Source of the DNA: Stomoxys calcitrans
Taxonomy: Eukaryota; Arthropoda; Insecta; Diptera; Muscidae
NCBI RefSeq assembly: GCF_963082655.1
Contig: NC_081553.1
Span: 212,220,217 to 212,284,216 of the forward strand
DNA length: 64,000 nt
Reading direction: 5' to 3'
In this document: positions 45,489 through 53,515 of the stretch, piece after piece
How the letters are laid out: every line of letters begins with the position of its first letter
Numbering within the stretch: the stretch's first letter is position 1
The notes under the pieces: model-generated
What the model saw: only the letters and a program-made list of their open reading frames with translations
Told to the model about the DNA's origin: nothing
The model's database searches: none
Made by a program: the position numbers and the translations under genes

Positions 45489-46073
45489 TTAATTAAAATA
45501 TTTATTTTTTCTAGTATATCCAATACTTTGAAAAAGAAAATCTTCGATGGAATCAAATCGGATATTTATTATTTTTAAAGTATCTTCAATAATTTTTTTC
45601 GTATCTTCAATATTATGATTTTTCAAAATATTCAAATTGGTACTCAAGTTGTTGTTAAATTGATCAATCACACTTTTTAGTTTAGTTAAATCACTGTTTA
45701 TAGCTTCAATATGTTTTTTATTTTCTAGAACAATTTTTTCCACTTCAACCCATTTGAAAATATATTCTTTCATTTTTTCTATATGTATGTCTTCTTTTAG
45801 TTTGTTCTGTAATTCTTCGAATCTTCTAAGTATTTCATCTTGCTGATTTTTGATTTTATTTTCGATTTTATCTATTTTTTTTTTCAAAAATATTTTTGTT
45901 ACAGCATCATCAGGATCAGAGGGAGCACTTAAATTAGTTATTTTCTTCCCATGAAAGTTTAAAGCATTGTTGTGAATAGTAATTCCAAGTGATCTACCTA
46001 AACTCAATTTTAGCATTGCATTGTTGACTTGGTTTTTACTTCCGCTCTCTCCAAATTTATTGATTGTATACAT
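45489..46073 (-). CDS. Fibre-like coiled-coil protein, 194 residues
   Basis: The N-terminal ~60 residues are followed by KKITNLSAPSDPDDAVTK, a motif resembling the 'ITNL..P..P.DAV.K' segment found before the shafts of phage and virus fibre proteins. Then come about 110 residues of heptad-rich coiled coil (IENKIKNQQDEILRRFEELQ to IKSVIDQFNNNL-like repeats). A trimeric appendage attached to the penton is a reasonable hypothesis. The ATG lies 11 bp after the stop of the 526-residue gene upstream, so the two are probably linked in expression. No enzymatic motif is visible. Confidence 0.65.
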   Translation of the reverse strand: MYTINKFGESGSKNQVNNAMLKLSLGRSLGITIHNNALNFHGKKITNLSAPSDPDDAVTKIFLKKKIDKIENKIKNQQDEILRRFEELQNKLKEDIHIEKMKEYIFKWVEVEKIVLENKKHIEAINSDLTKLKSVIDQFNNNLSTNLNILKNHNIEDTKKIIEDTLKIINIRFDSIEDFLFQSIGYTRKNKYFN

Positions 46074-46084
46074 TTTTGATTTTT

Positions 46085-47665
46085 TTATTTAATAATATGT
46101 GCTTCTCGCAATTCTTCAACAATTGAAATAATTTCGTTTTTGTGATTGTTGTGACCAACACCTTCAGATGAAAGGAGCAATCTTAATCTGTCAACCAATT
46201 CGTTAGGGTCATCCCAATATATATAATTTGGTTTGTGATTGTCTAATGATTTCAAACTCAATCCATTACCTTTGGATATCCTATTTGAATTCACATCAAA
46301 TAACCGTTTTATTATAAATTGATATTTATAAGCTTGAGTTCCCTTAATTTGTTCTCCTGGTGAATAATTTCTTTTATGAGCATTTGTTTTCATCAAAATA
46401 TCCTTATATTGATTTAAATCCTTCTTTGTATAATGTTGAGGTTTAATGTGAAACATGAGTTGAAATAGTCCGGGAGACATTTTCCAAATAGATTCCCCAA
46501 TTTGAATAGAGTTACATCCATTAAATTTTAATTGATTTTTTCCAAAATACATATTTCCATTTGTATCTATATGAAATCCATAAACTTTATCTAATTGTCT
46601 ATTATCGATAAGTGTTTGTAGAACGTTGGGTAATGAAGATGCTACATTTATGTCTGATAGATTATCACTACTCAATTTTATTCGCTTTCTATCAATATTT
46701 AATTGCGTAACAGCTTTTCGTTTATTCAATTTTGATGAGATATCATTATTCAATTTTATACGTTTTCTATCAAGATTTAATTGTGAAACACCTTTCCGTT
46801 TATTCAAGTTTAATTGGTTGTTATTAATCAATTTTAAACGTTTTCTATCAGTATTTAATTGTGAGGGTCTTTTTCGTTTATTTATATTTATGATTTTGTT
46901 GTTAGTTAATTTTATACGTTTTTTATTAGTATTTAACTGAAATTCACATTTTCGTTTTGAAAATAGATGTGATTTTTTCATCCGCTTATTATCGTTATCG
47001 TCAAATAAACTGAGATTGTTATCATTAGATCGTTTTAATTTTTCTCTAAGCTCATTCCGATTCACTCCACATTTTTCTAGTGTATAATCTTTTCTCTTTA
47101 AATCAACTGGAATATTATAATTTTTTCTTATCCTTTTATTAGTGTTATTTTCATCTGATGAAAATTTTCGTTTTTGTGAAAATTTCTCTATATCCATCTG
47201 TTCTATTTCTGAATTATCTTCTTTATGTGTAGAATTTACTATATTCGGAAATATTGTTGATGAATGTTGATTATTATATCTTTCATTATCATTACTTGAG
47301 GTAATATCTCTCATTTGAAGTCCATTGCTAGACATATAGTCATCATCATCATTATAAATGTCTGATATAAAGCTATCATCATCATCATCATCATCCTTAT
47401 TGTTTTTATCAAGTTTTCCATCGTCTTCATATTGTTTATTATAATCATAAATATTTTTATCATTATATTTATTAGAATACTGATTACTTTCTTTTTTGTT
47501 CTCATCTAGTTTTCCTATAATATCCTTCAAAGGTTTGGTTATTGGTTGAAATGTATCTTCTAATAGATTATCCCTATCTATTTGATTAAGTTTAATGTTT
47601 TTTAACTTTTCTTTCAATACTGCTCGTGTTTTTACAATTTCCTTCAACAAATTGTGTCTCTTCAT
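46085..47665 (-). CDS. 526-residue charged protein with internal repeats
   Basis: The N-terminal half is rich in Asn, Asp and Lys and looks disordered, with a poly-Asp run (DDDDDD). A central tract repeats a ~25-residue module five times, with core QLNxDRKRIKL and linker NKRK. The C-terminal ~180 residues look folded: VYGFHIDTNGNMYFGKNQL, DIQIGE-like and WKMSPGLFQLMF, then YIYWDDPNELVDRLRLLLSS and IISIVEELREAHII. I recall this C-terminal domain as a conserved domain of unknown function (DUF8207) in invertebrate Polinton-type proteins; the number should be checked. The basic repeats could bind DNA or act in assembly. A ~23-bp tandem repeat lies just upstream. Confidence 0.75.
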   Translation of the reverse strand: MKRHNLLKEIVKTRAVLKEKLKNIKLNQIDRDNLLEDTFQPITKPLKDIIGKLDENKKESNQYSNKYNDKNIYDYNKQYEDDGKLDKNNKDDDDDDDSFISDIYNDDDDYMSSNGLQMRDITSSNDNERYNNQHSSTIFPNIVNSTHKEDNSEIEQMDIEKFSQKRKFSSDENNTNKRIRKNYNIPVDLKRKDYTLEKCGVNRNELREKLKRSNDNNLSLFDDNDNKRMKKSHLFSKRKCEFQLNTNKKRIKLTNNKIININKRKRPSQLNTDRKRLKLINNNQLNLNKRKGVSQLNLDRKRIKLNNDISSKLNKRKAVTQLNIDRKRIKLSSDNLSDINVASSLPNVLQTLIDNRQLDKVYGFHIDTNGNMYFGKNQLKFNGCNSIQIGESIWKMSPGLFQLMFHIKPQHYTKKDLNQYKDILMKTNAHKRNYSPGEQIKGTQAYKYQFIIKRLFDVNSNRISKGNGLSLKSLDNHKPNYIYWDDPNELVDRLRLLLSSEGVGHNNHKNEIISIVEELREAHIIK

Positions 47666-47704
47666 GATTGGATAATTTATTTTTTATTTTTTTTGGTTAT
47701 GTAT

Positions 47705-47860
47705 CCATCTGCTTCCGATCTGCTTTACATCTGCTACCGATCTGCTTTATATCAGCTACCGATCTGCTTTATATCTGCTACCGATCTGCTTTCTTTCTGT
47801 CACCAATCTGCTCTCTATTCTGTTTATAATCTACATTATATCTGTTATCAATCTGATTTA
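47705..47860. repeat. Tandem ~23-bp repeats upstream of the 526-residue gene
   Basis: Six to seven units of the form ctaccgatctgctttatat(c)t(g) decay toward 47860. They fill most of the gap between the ATPase stop and the ATG of the 526-residue gene. The + frame across them is an artefact. Confidence 0.85.
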
Positions 47861-47862
47861 TA

Positions 47863-48549
47863 TTATAACTGAATAAAACAATTGAATCCTTTGCGATATC
47901 GACCTTTATCAATGGGATCATCCTTGCTCACAATAAGAAATCCATATTTATCTTTCCAACATTCACTACAAAGCTTTAAAAAATCTTTAAATGTCATGTC
48001 ACCCAAGACATGATCATTATATATATGTTTAATATTCATTTCATCTTGCTTAAATATGATAATCATGTTTGCATTATCACGTATTAAGTGTTTAGGAATC
48101 CTTGTATATGTTTGACATAAATAAAAACAATCAATGTGTTTATGTCTTCCCATACAAAAATAATCCCTTATAGTATTTTGTTTATCGCAAATTACATCAT
48201 CAAATACCATTATAGAATGCATATTTGCTTTGGCTGGACTTATAACTTTTTCATTTTCAGAGAATGTGAATAGGTTTATTCCTTTGATTGGAGTAATCAA
48301 TTTTTTTAAATATTGATATTTTGGTTGATATAAAGATTTAGAATATATATATATATTCCTGAATTTGAGGCCATTAGGGCTTTCTATGAGACTAATCATA
48401 ACATTTGTTTTACCACAATTTGATGGGCCTACTATAAGGGCACGTATAGAATTTGGTAATAAAGTACTATGTACAATCCTTTTTTTCTGTGAACAGACAT
48501 TATCAATGTTTTTCACAGCAATCTGTTTAGTTTGTTCTATTAAACGCAT
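47863..48549 (-). CDS. ATP: FtsK/HerA-type DNA-packaging ATPase
   Basis: The protein has 228 residues. A Walker A P-loop GPSNCGKT lies at residues 41-48 and Walker B IMVFDDV at about 113-119, with the two acidic residues at 117-118. A later segment (CFYLCQTYTRIPKHLIRDNANMII) has the Gln and hydrophobic strand pattern of the sensor region in this family. In Polintons and related viruses this ATPase pumps the genome into the capsid. Length is normal. The gene diverges from the phospholipase-like gene with a 104-bp intergenic region carrying TATA-like sequence for both. Confidence 0.93.
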   Translation of the reverse strand: MRLIEQTKQIAVKNIDNVCSQKKRIVHSTLLPNSIRALIVGPSNCGKTNVMISLIESPNGLKFRNIYIYSKSLYQPKYQYLKKLITPIKGINLFTFSENEKVISPAKANMHSIMVFDDVICDKQNTIRDYFCMGRHKHIDCFYLCQTYTRIPKHLIRDNANMIIIFKQDEMNIKHIYNDHVLGDMTFKDFLKLCSECWKDKYGFLIVSKDDPIDKGRYRKGFNCFIQL

Positions 48550-48653
48550 ATTGCTAACTAAACTTTTTCAATATAAATTTAAGTATATATATACAAAAAC
48601 TCTTATTTTCATTTAAATCGTGTACCCTATCACTACATAATCAAAAAAAAATT
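48550..48653. promoter_or_regulatory. Divergent promoter region between ATPase and PLA2 genes
   Basis: The 104-bp gap separates two divergently oriented start codons and contains 'aagtatatatatacaaaaac' with TATA character on both strands. I infer a shared bidirectional promoter. Confidence 0.5.
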
Positions 48654-49475
48654 ATGGTTATTAATTACAAGATTTATAATAAATGTAAACAGTCTGTTAC
48701 TGGATTTGGATTGGTAAACAACTTAATTAATAATCTTCCATTTGAAGTGCATTTACCTGGATATCAATTTTGTGGACCAGGAACTAAGTTAGCACAACGT
48801 TTAGCACAAGGAGACAAAGGAATAAATTTATTGGATTCAGCTTGTAGAGAACACGATATTGCATACTCACAAAATAAAGATATTCATTCTCGTCATCAAG
48901 CTGATAAAGTTTTAATAGAAAAAGCTTGGCAAAGAGTTAAATCAACAGATAGCAATTGGAAAGAACGAGCAAACGCTTGGTTAGTAACAAACTTACTTAA
49001 AGCAAAAGTTAAATTCGGACTCGGTATGACAACAAAAAGAAAAATGAAGAAAAAGCAATGTAAGCAAAAATTATTTGCATCGACAGTTAAGAATACTTTA
49101 AAAGTATTAAAAGATAAGAAACCTAACAATATATATGATGCTGTAAAAATTGCAAAAAACGTTGTACATTCAAGTTTTAAAAATAAAAAGAAGAGTAATA
49201 TTGGTGTACCAAGAGTCATTCGAGTACCAAAAATTGGTGGATTTCTACCAATAGTTCCAATTTTAACTGCGTTATCAGCCCTTGGAGGTTTAGCAACTGG
49301 AGGATCGGCTATTGTAAAAGCAGTTAAGGATATCAAAAATGGGAAAGAACAATTAGCTGAAGCTACTCGTCATAACAGATATATGGAATCAATTGCTATG
49401 GGAAAAGGATTATATCTTAAACCTTATAAAAAAGGATATGGACTTTACTATAAACCAGCTCCAAAAAACTTCTAA
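48654..49475 (+). CDS. Phospholipase A2-like virion protein
   Basis: The protein has 273 residues. A parvovirus-VP1-type PLA2 domain occupies about residues 30-110. The calcium loop is GYQFCGPGT (36-44), the active site helix is DSACREHDIAYS with His67-Asp68 (61-72), and a second helix carries the sequence around ADKVLIEKAW. The middle is basic (TTKRKMKKKQCKQK). About residues 205-235 form a Gly/Ala-rich hydrophobic segment that could insert in membranes, and the C-terminus repeats a GLYLKPYKKGYGLYYKP module. In parvoviruses this activity helps particles leave endosomes; the same role here is inference. Its stop codon lies just behind the slippery heptamer at 49463. Confidence 0.88.
   Translation: MVINYKIYNKCKQSVTGFGLVNNLINNLPFEVHLPGYQFCGPGTKLAQRLAQGDKGINLLDSACREHDIAYSQNKDIHSRHQADKVLIEKAWQRVKSTDSNWKERANAWLVTNLLKAKVKFGLGMTTKRKMKKKQCKQKLFASTVKNTLKVLKDKKPNNIYDAVKIAKNVVHSSFKNKKKSNIGVPRVIRVPKIGGFLPIVPILTALSALGGLATGGSAIVKAVKDIKNGKEQLAEATRHNRYMESIAMGKGLYLKPYKKGYGLYYKPAPKNF
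49463..49469 (+). promoter_or_regulatory. Candidate -1 ribosomal frameshift site A AAA AAC
   Basis: The heptamer has the zero-frame phasing X XXY YYZ required for simultaneous slippage: A (49463), AAA (49464-49466), AAC (49467-49469). The zero-frame stop TAA follows at 49473-49475. Slippage puts ribosomes in the frame of the protease, which is open from 49454 on. Downstream, ccaatcga (49485-49492) can pair with tcgatttgg (49506-49514) with one bulged base. The spacer of about 15 nt is longer than the usual 5-9, so the stimulatory structure is uncertain. Confidence 0.6.
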
Positions 49476-49834
49476 GTAGATTACCCAATCGACCATTGAC
49501 GGATATCGATTTGGTTAAGTACTGCAAGCCATTGAAACACTTTAGAGGGGTTTTTATGCGTGACTCATTACCAAACAAACCACTACGACAAGAATGTGGA
49601 ATAGTTAATTTAGATACAACTAATGGGCCAGGAACACATTGGGTTGCCTATTACAAAAATTACAACTATAAGGAATATTTTGATAGTTTTGGTAATTTAC
49701 AACCACCGTTGGAAATTATTAATTATTTAAAACCACCTATCGAATACAATTATAAACAAAAACAAAAATTTAATACTTACAATTGTGGTCATTTATGTAT
49801 ACAATTTCTCTTTAATAAATATAATATCTTGTGA
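49469..49834 (+). CDS. PRO: Adenain-like cysteine protease, expressed via the -1 frame
   Basis: Catalytic residues are evident: His in GPGTHWVAYY, an acidic residue in KEYFDSFGN, and Cys in YNCGHLCIQF, the order of adenovirus-type (Ulp1-like) proteases that mature capsid proteins. The conserved N-terminal block LPNRPLTDIDLVKY lies upstream of the only ATG (49555), so translation from that ATG would delete part of the domain. No ATG occurs between the preceding in-frame stop (49451-49453) and 49555. Expression by -1 frameshifting from the phospholipase gene would give a fusion of about 393 residues. Reinitiation at a non-AUG codon or a recently lost start codon are the alternatives. Confidence 0.85.
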   Translation, partial: LLSRLPNRPLTDIDLVKYCKPLKHFRGVFMRDSLPNKPLRQECGIVNLDTTNGPGTHWVAYYKNYNYKEYFDSFGNLQPPLEIINYLKPPIEYNYKQKQKFNTYNCGHLCIQFLFNKYNIL

Positions 49835-49884
49835 AAAAAACAAAACAAACAAAACCATTTTTTTCTTTTAATTATTTTTTTATT

Positions 49885-51293
49885 TTATAGTGTCCCCAAA
49901 ATTGAGAATGGAATATCTAATTTATGTTTAAAATTCTTAAATTTAAGTATTTTATCTTTATCTGATGGCATTGTTGTCACCATCTTTTTACACTCACGTT
50001 TGTGTTTCTCTAGTCTACTACTTGAAGAAACATGAGTTAAGCAGGTGTTACAAAAATGAATCCTATTTTTATTCTTTGTTATAGAACTTCGCAACAATCT
50101 AAAAATATATATATTTTTTTAATAAATTAGTATTGTATTGTAATCAAAATAATATCTTATTATTTTTACCTTGATATATTTTTTATCCAGATGTAATGAA
50201 ATTTATCATCCTCTTCTATTAGGAGAAGATTGATGTGAGTTGATTTCTCAGCTTCTGTAAAATAGTAAGGACCTATAATCTTAGCATCCTCTAAACCGAA
50301 CACATTTATACTTATATCAGGATTCTGCAACTCAAAGACTCTGATTTTATTTATGGTAAGGGGAAATTCCATGTTTTCAAAATTTAATATTATATTATTT
50401 TCCAATGTTATAATGTGTGCCTTAATGTCCGTTACTTTGTAGTTGCTACATTTATGTGGTTTCTTTTCCTTTGGAAGTGGATTTAATGCTGATATTATTG
50501 CCCATTTAAAACAATAGACATCATTGTTTTGCACATTGATGCAAGCCTTTTTATTCCTTATTTTGGGAGGAAGATTTATGTATTGAGATCCTCTCAAACA
50601 TGTATATTTGTTGATGTTGATCTCTAGATGTTTTATTTCGATTAAAGTCCATCCACTATCTCGTTCTTGGAATTCACTCATTTTTTTAATTATTTCATTA
50701 CAATTTTCAATATAATGATTTAAAATTTCTTCCAGTGTACTTGAGGGAGATAGTACCAACATTTTTGTGTGATGTGTAAATAAACTAATTTCATCTTCCG
50801 CTTTCTCTTTCATCAAAATATAATTACAATGTAGTGTACAATTATATTTAATAGATTCATGCTTTTGCAACGCCTTTTGAATTATATTGATTACTTTTTC
50901 TTGAATTGATTTGAAAAAGTTTTCGGGTATCAAGTTATTGATCTCACTATTTTTTATTTTATAACTTTCTATTCGATTTTGAAAGCTAGATCCAAAGCAA
51001 GACACATCCTTATCTAACCATTTTACACACTTATCGATGTGTGTGTTAGTGCTGATATGATTCTTCCACTGATTTTTTGGAATAGCTAAATTGCAATTTT
51101 CACAGTATACCGTTTTTTCCTCTTTTTTTTCATTGTGGTCCATTGACTTCATATGCTTTAAAAGCTCTGGATAAGTACTAAAATTCTGATTACATTTCAC
51201 ACACTCAATTGAATGTTGTAAACGCAAATGACGATTCAAAGATTGATTATGTTCGTAAGTTTTCTCACAAATATTACATACAAATTCTCTCAT
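49885..51293 (-). CDS. Truncated type B DNA polymerase: N-terminal zinc-finger region only, two exons
   Basis: Exon 1 is 51293-50170 and exon 2 is 50098-49885, 445 residues in all. The start at 51293 is preferred to the longer frame to 51494 because a TATAAAAAG box lies at 51369-51377. Residues 1-85 carry zinc fingers (C6/C9/H22/H27, C31/C34/H47/H53 and one near residue 63). Further on are SEFQERDSGWTL, CFKWAIISAL, INVFGLEDAK and YIWIKNIS, blocks I recall from the N-terminal part of Polinton-type polymerases of invertebrates. Exon 2 adds CNTCLTH..HKREC and LKFKNFKHKLDIPF, where such proteins normally continue into the first exonuclease motif; here the frame ends within six codons. Exonuclease and polymerase domains are wholly absent. 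Confidence 0.82.
50099..50169 (-). other. Spliceosomal intron, 71 bp
   Basis: On the minus strand the donor is CAAG|GTAAAAATAA and the acceptor is TTTTTTAG|ATTG after a T-rich tract. Exon 1 ends two bases into a codon and exon 2 supplies the third, so the frame continues without a gap. Unspliced translation would stop two codons into the intron. The size is usual for fly introns. Confidence 0.8.
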
Positions 51294-51368
51294 TTTTATA
51301 ACAATAATTTTGAATTTGATTAAATAAATGATTTTTAATATAATGATTACAATATGAAACCGTTTGCC

Positions 51369-51377
51369 CTTTTTATA
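51369..51377 (-). promoter_or_regulatory. TATA box of the truncated polymerase gene
   Basis: TATAAAAAG on the minus strand, about 84 bp before the ATG at 51293, is the same 9-mer as that before the leftmost gene of the element. Confidence 0.6.
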
Positions 51378-51571
51378 CGAAAACAAATATAATTTTTTAC
51401 TCTTGTTCTTCCTGGGAAAAAATAGAACTACACTGACCACAATTATTTCATCACACTCCAGTGTGGTGGTCACACAACATTCAACATTAATCATAAACTC
51501 TCACACTCAAACCAAACTATAGCCTGCGGTCAGCAATCTACATCACCCACCCTCCAACACTAGTTGAAGTT

Positions 51572-51928
51572 GGGCGATGAGTCATCATCGAAATCTGCCA
51601 CTGCGCCCTGCGATCTGCGCCCTGCGATCTGCGATCTGCGCCCTGCGATCTGCGCCCTAATGTCCGTCCACACATTTCAACCGGCGGCCCGCCATCTGAC
51701 CACATACCCCCCTGCGGTCGCCACCTGCGCTACGATCGGCTGCGGTTGGGTGCGGTTATCACCTCATCAATGGGGTGGGGTGGGGTGCGGTTATGACGTC
51801 ATCAATGGGGTGGGGTGCGGTTTGGGGTTTGGGGTGGGGTGGGGTTTGGGGTGGGGTGGGGTTATGACGTCATCGATGACTCATACTCTCGATGCTCAAA
51901 GTTCTAAAACCCCCTTATATATACTACT
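51572..51928. repeat. Right terminal inverted repeat
   Basis: 357 bp, complementary to the left repeat. It contains the G-rich tract at about 51807-51862 (repeated GGGGTGGGG and GGGGTTTGGGG), two TGACGTCA palindromes and a cgcagatcgcagggc-type array. It ends in ttatatatactact directly before the CAGATC duplication. Confidence 0.95.
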
Positions 51929-52160
51929 CAGATCGGACTATATTTAGTTATGGCTGTCATATAGACCGATCTCCAGATAAAGGGTCTGAAGCCCATATAA
52001 GCTTTATTTTTTTTCAGGTTTCGCCAAAATTTTAAACAGTGGGTAGTTTTACACCTCCCAACATAGGACCCAAATATGGGTTGTATCGGACAATATTTGG
52101 ACATAGCTTCGAAACAGAGCGATCTGCCTATAGAGGGTCTGAAGCACATAAAGGCTTTAT

Positions 52161-53379
52161 TATACCCTGCACCACCACTGTGGTTCAGGGCTTTATAGAT
52201 TTGTGCATTTGTTTGCAACGCTAAGAAGGAAAAGAGCTAGACCCATCGATAAGTATACGGATTGGCTTAGATTCACTTCCACTTCACTTCGATTAAGCTA
52301 CGTCCGTCTGTCTGTCTGTCCATGTCATCTTGTAATCAAGGTACAGGTCGCATTTGTTGTCCGATTTTCACAAAATTTTGCACAGGTGTTTTTTTTTGGT
52401 CCAAGAACAAACGCTATTGATTGTGAAAAAAAATCGGTCCAGATTTAGATATAGCTCCCATATATATCTTTCATCCGATGTGCCCTTTTAAAGCTGTAGA
52501 AGGCACAATTTTGCTCCGATCCTTACCAAATTTGACACGAAGTGTTTTTTTTAACGAAACAAAATGCTTGCAAATTATTTTGAAATCGGTTAAGACTTAG
52601 ATATAGCTCCCTTATATATCTTTCATCCGATATGGACTTTTAAAACTGTAGGAGCTGCAATTTTGGTGCGATCTCTACCAAATGTGGCATGAAATGTTTC
52701 GTTTGAAGTCCCAATATGTGTGCAAAATTTCATCTAAATTGGTTCAGATTTAGATATAGCTCCCCATATATAATTTTCGTCCGATTTGACCTATAAAGGC
52801 TGTAGAAGGCACAATTTTGGACCGATCTCTACAAAATTTGGCACGAAGTGCTTTCTATGACGTCCTAATATGTGTGCAAAATTTTATCATAATCAGATCA
52901 GATTTATATATAGCTCCCGTGTATATCTTTCATCCGATATGCCCTTTTAAAGCTGTAGTAGCAACAATTTTGGTCCCATCTTTAAAAAATTTGGCATTGA
53001 GCATTTTATTCAATGTTCTCATATGAGTGCAAAGTAGCATAAAAATCGGTCCAGATTTAGATATAGCTCCCATATATATTTTTCATCCGATATGGCCTTT
53101 TAAGGCTGTAGAGCCATAATTTTGGTCCGATCTCTACAAAATTTTTCGTGAGATGGTTTAATTGACATCTCAAAACGTGTGCATCATCATTATTCGATAT
53201 TTCAATAGGTATGCAAGACTAAAGTCAGATTATTGGGTTGCCCAAAAAGTAATTGCTGATTTTTCAATTCTGTCAGTTATAAGTGCTATCTATTAAAAGT
53301 ATTACGTATACTCGGTGGTGTAGGGTATAATATAGTCGGCTTCGCCCGACTTTGCCTTTCCTTACTGGTTTTTATCCGA
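52161..53379. repeat. Related dispersed repeat nested in the family A host repeat
   Basis: It begins 'ataccctgcaccaccactgt' at about 52162 and ends with 'actcggtggtgtagggtata' plus the hairpin 'agtcggcttcgcccgact' near 53340. The outer host repeat resumes at about 53380 with 'ttatccgatttcgctgaaat'. Internal units of ~180 bp contain 'tttagatatagctcccatat'. A partial mariner end lies inside at 53233. Confidence 0.8.
53233..53290. mobile_element. Mariner MITE fragment
   Basis: Only the left end (ttgggttgcccaaaaagtaa) and a little subterminal sequence remain. Part of the internal sequence and the right end are lost. Confidence 0.75.
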
Positions 53380-53510
53380 TTTCGCTGAAATTTGTAATAC
53401 AAAATTCAACAGTCCGTGTCAAATTTGGGTGCATAAGTTATCCAATTTTCACTAGATTGTGGCGAAAGGGGGTTTACATATACACCTGAGGTGGTGGGTA
53501 TCCAAAGTAC
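53380..53510. repeat. Right end of the family A host repeat
   Basis: It carries the distal cap 'gaggtggtgggtatccaaag' of the repeat that starts at 34962. Its separation from the left part is fully accounted for by the Polinton and the repeat at 52161-53379. Confidence 0.7.
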
Positions 53511-53515
53511 TGGCT

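Larger units (their letters stand above)
36439..51928. mobile_element. Polinton/Maverick-type virus-like transposon, lacking a complete polymerase
   Basis: The element is 15,490 bp with ends 5'-AGTAGTATATATAAGGGGG and inverted terminal repeats (357 bp right; 657 bp left with an internal duplication). Gene content is diagnostic: integrase with DDE triad and chromodomain, FtsK/HerA-like packaging ATPase, adenain-like cysteine protease, capsid and penton candidates. Only the N-terminal zinc-finger part of a type B polymerase gene remains. All other recognisable genes are open from start to stop. The near-identity of the repeats, the perfect target duplication and the intact frames indicate a young insertion. 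I infer that replication and mobility would need a polymerase supplied in trans. Confidence 0.95.

Noticed and set aside
46626..46940. 104-codon + frame opposite the 526-residue gene
   Set aside because: It is the antisense shadow of the internal repeats of that gene.
47654..47872. 72-codon + frame with YICYRSALYQLP repeats
   Set aside because: It is produced by the 23-bp tandem repeat upstream of the 526-residue gene.
48896..49336. 146-codon minus frame opposite the phospholipase gene
   Set aside because: It overlaps a well-supported gene fully and contains no domain.
51294..51494. N-terminal extension of the truncated polymerase gene
   Set aside because: The extension spans the TATA box and a low-complexity hydrophobic stretch; the zinc fingers begin directly after the ATG at 51293.
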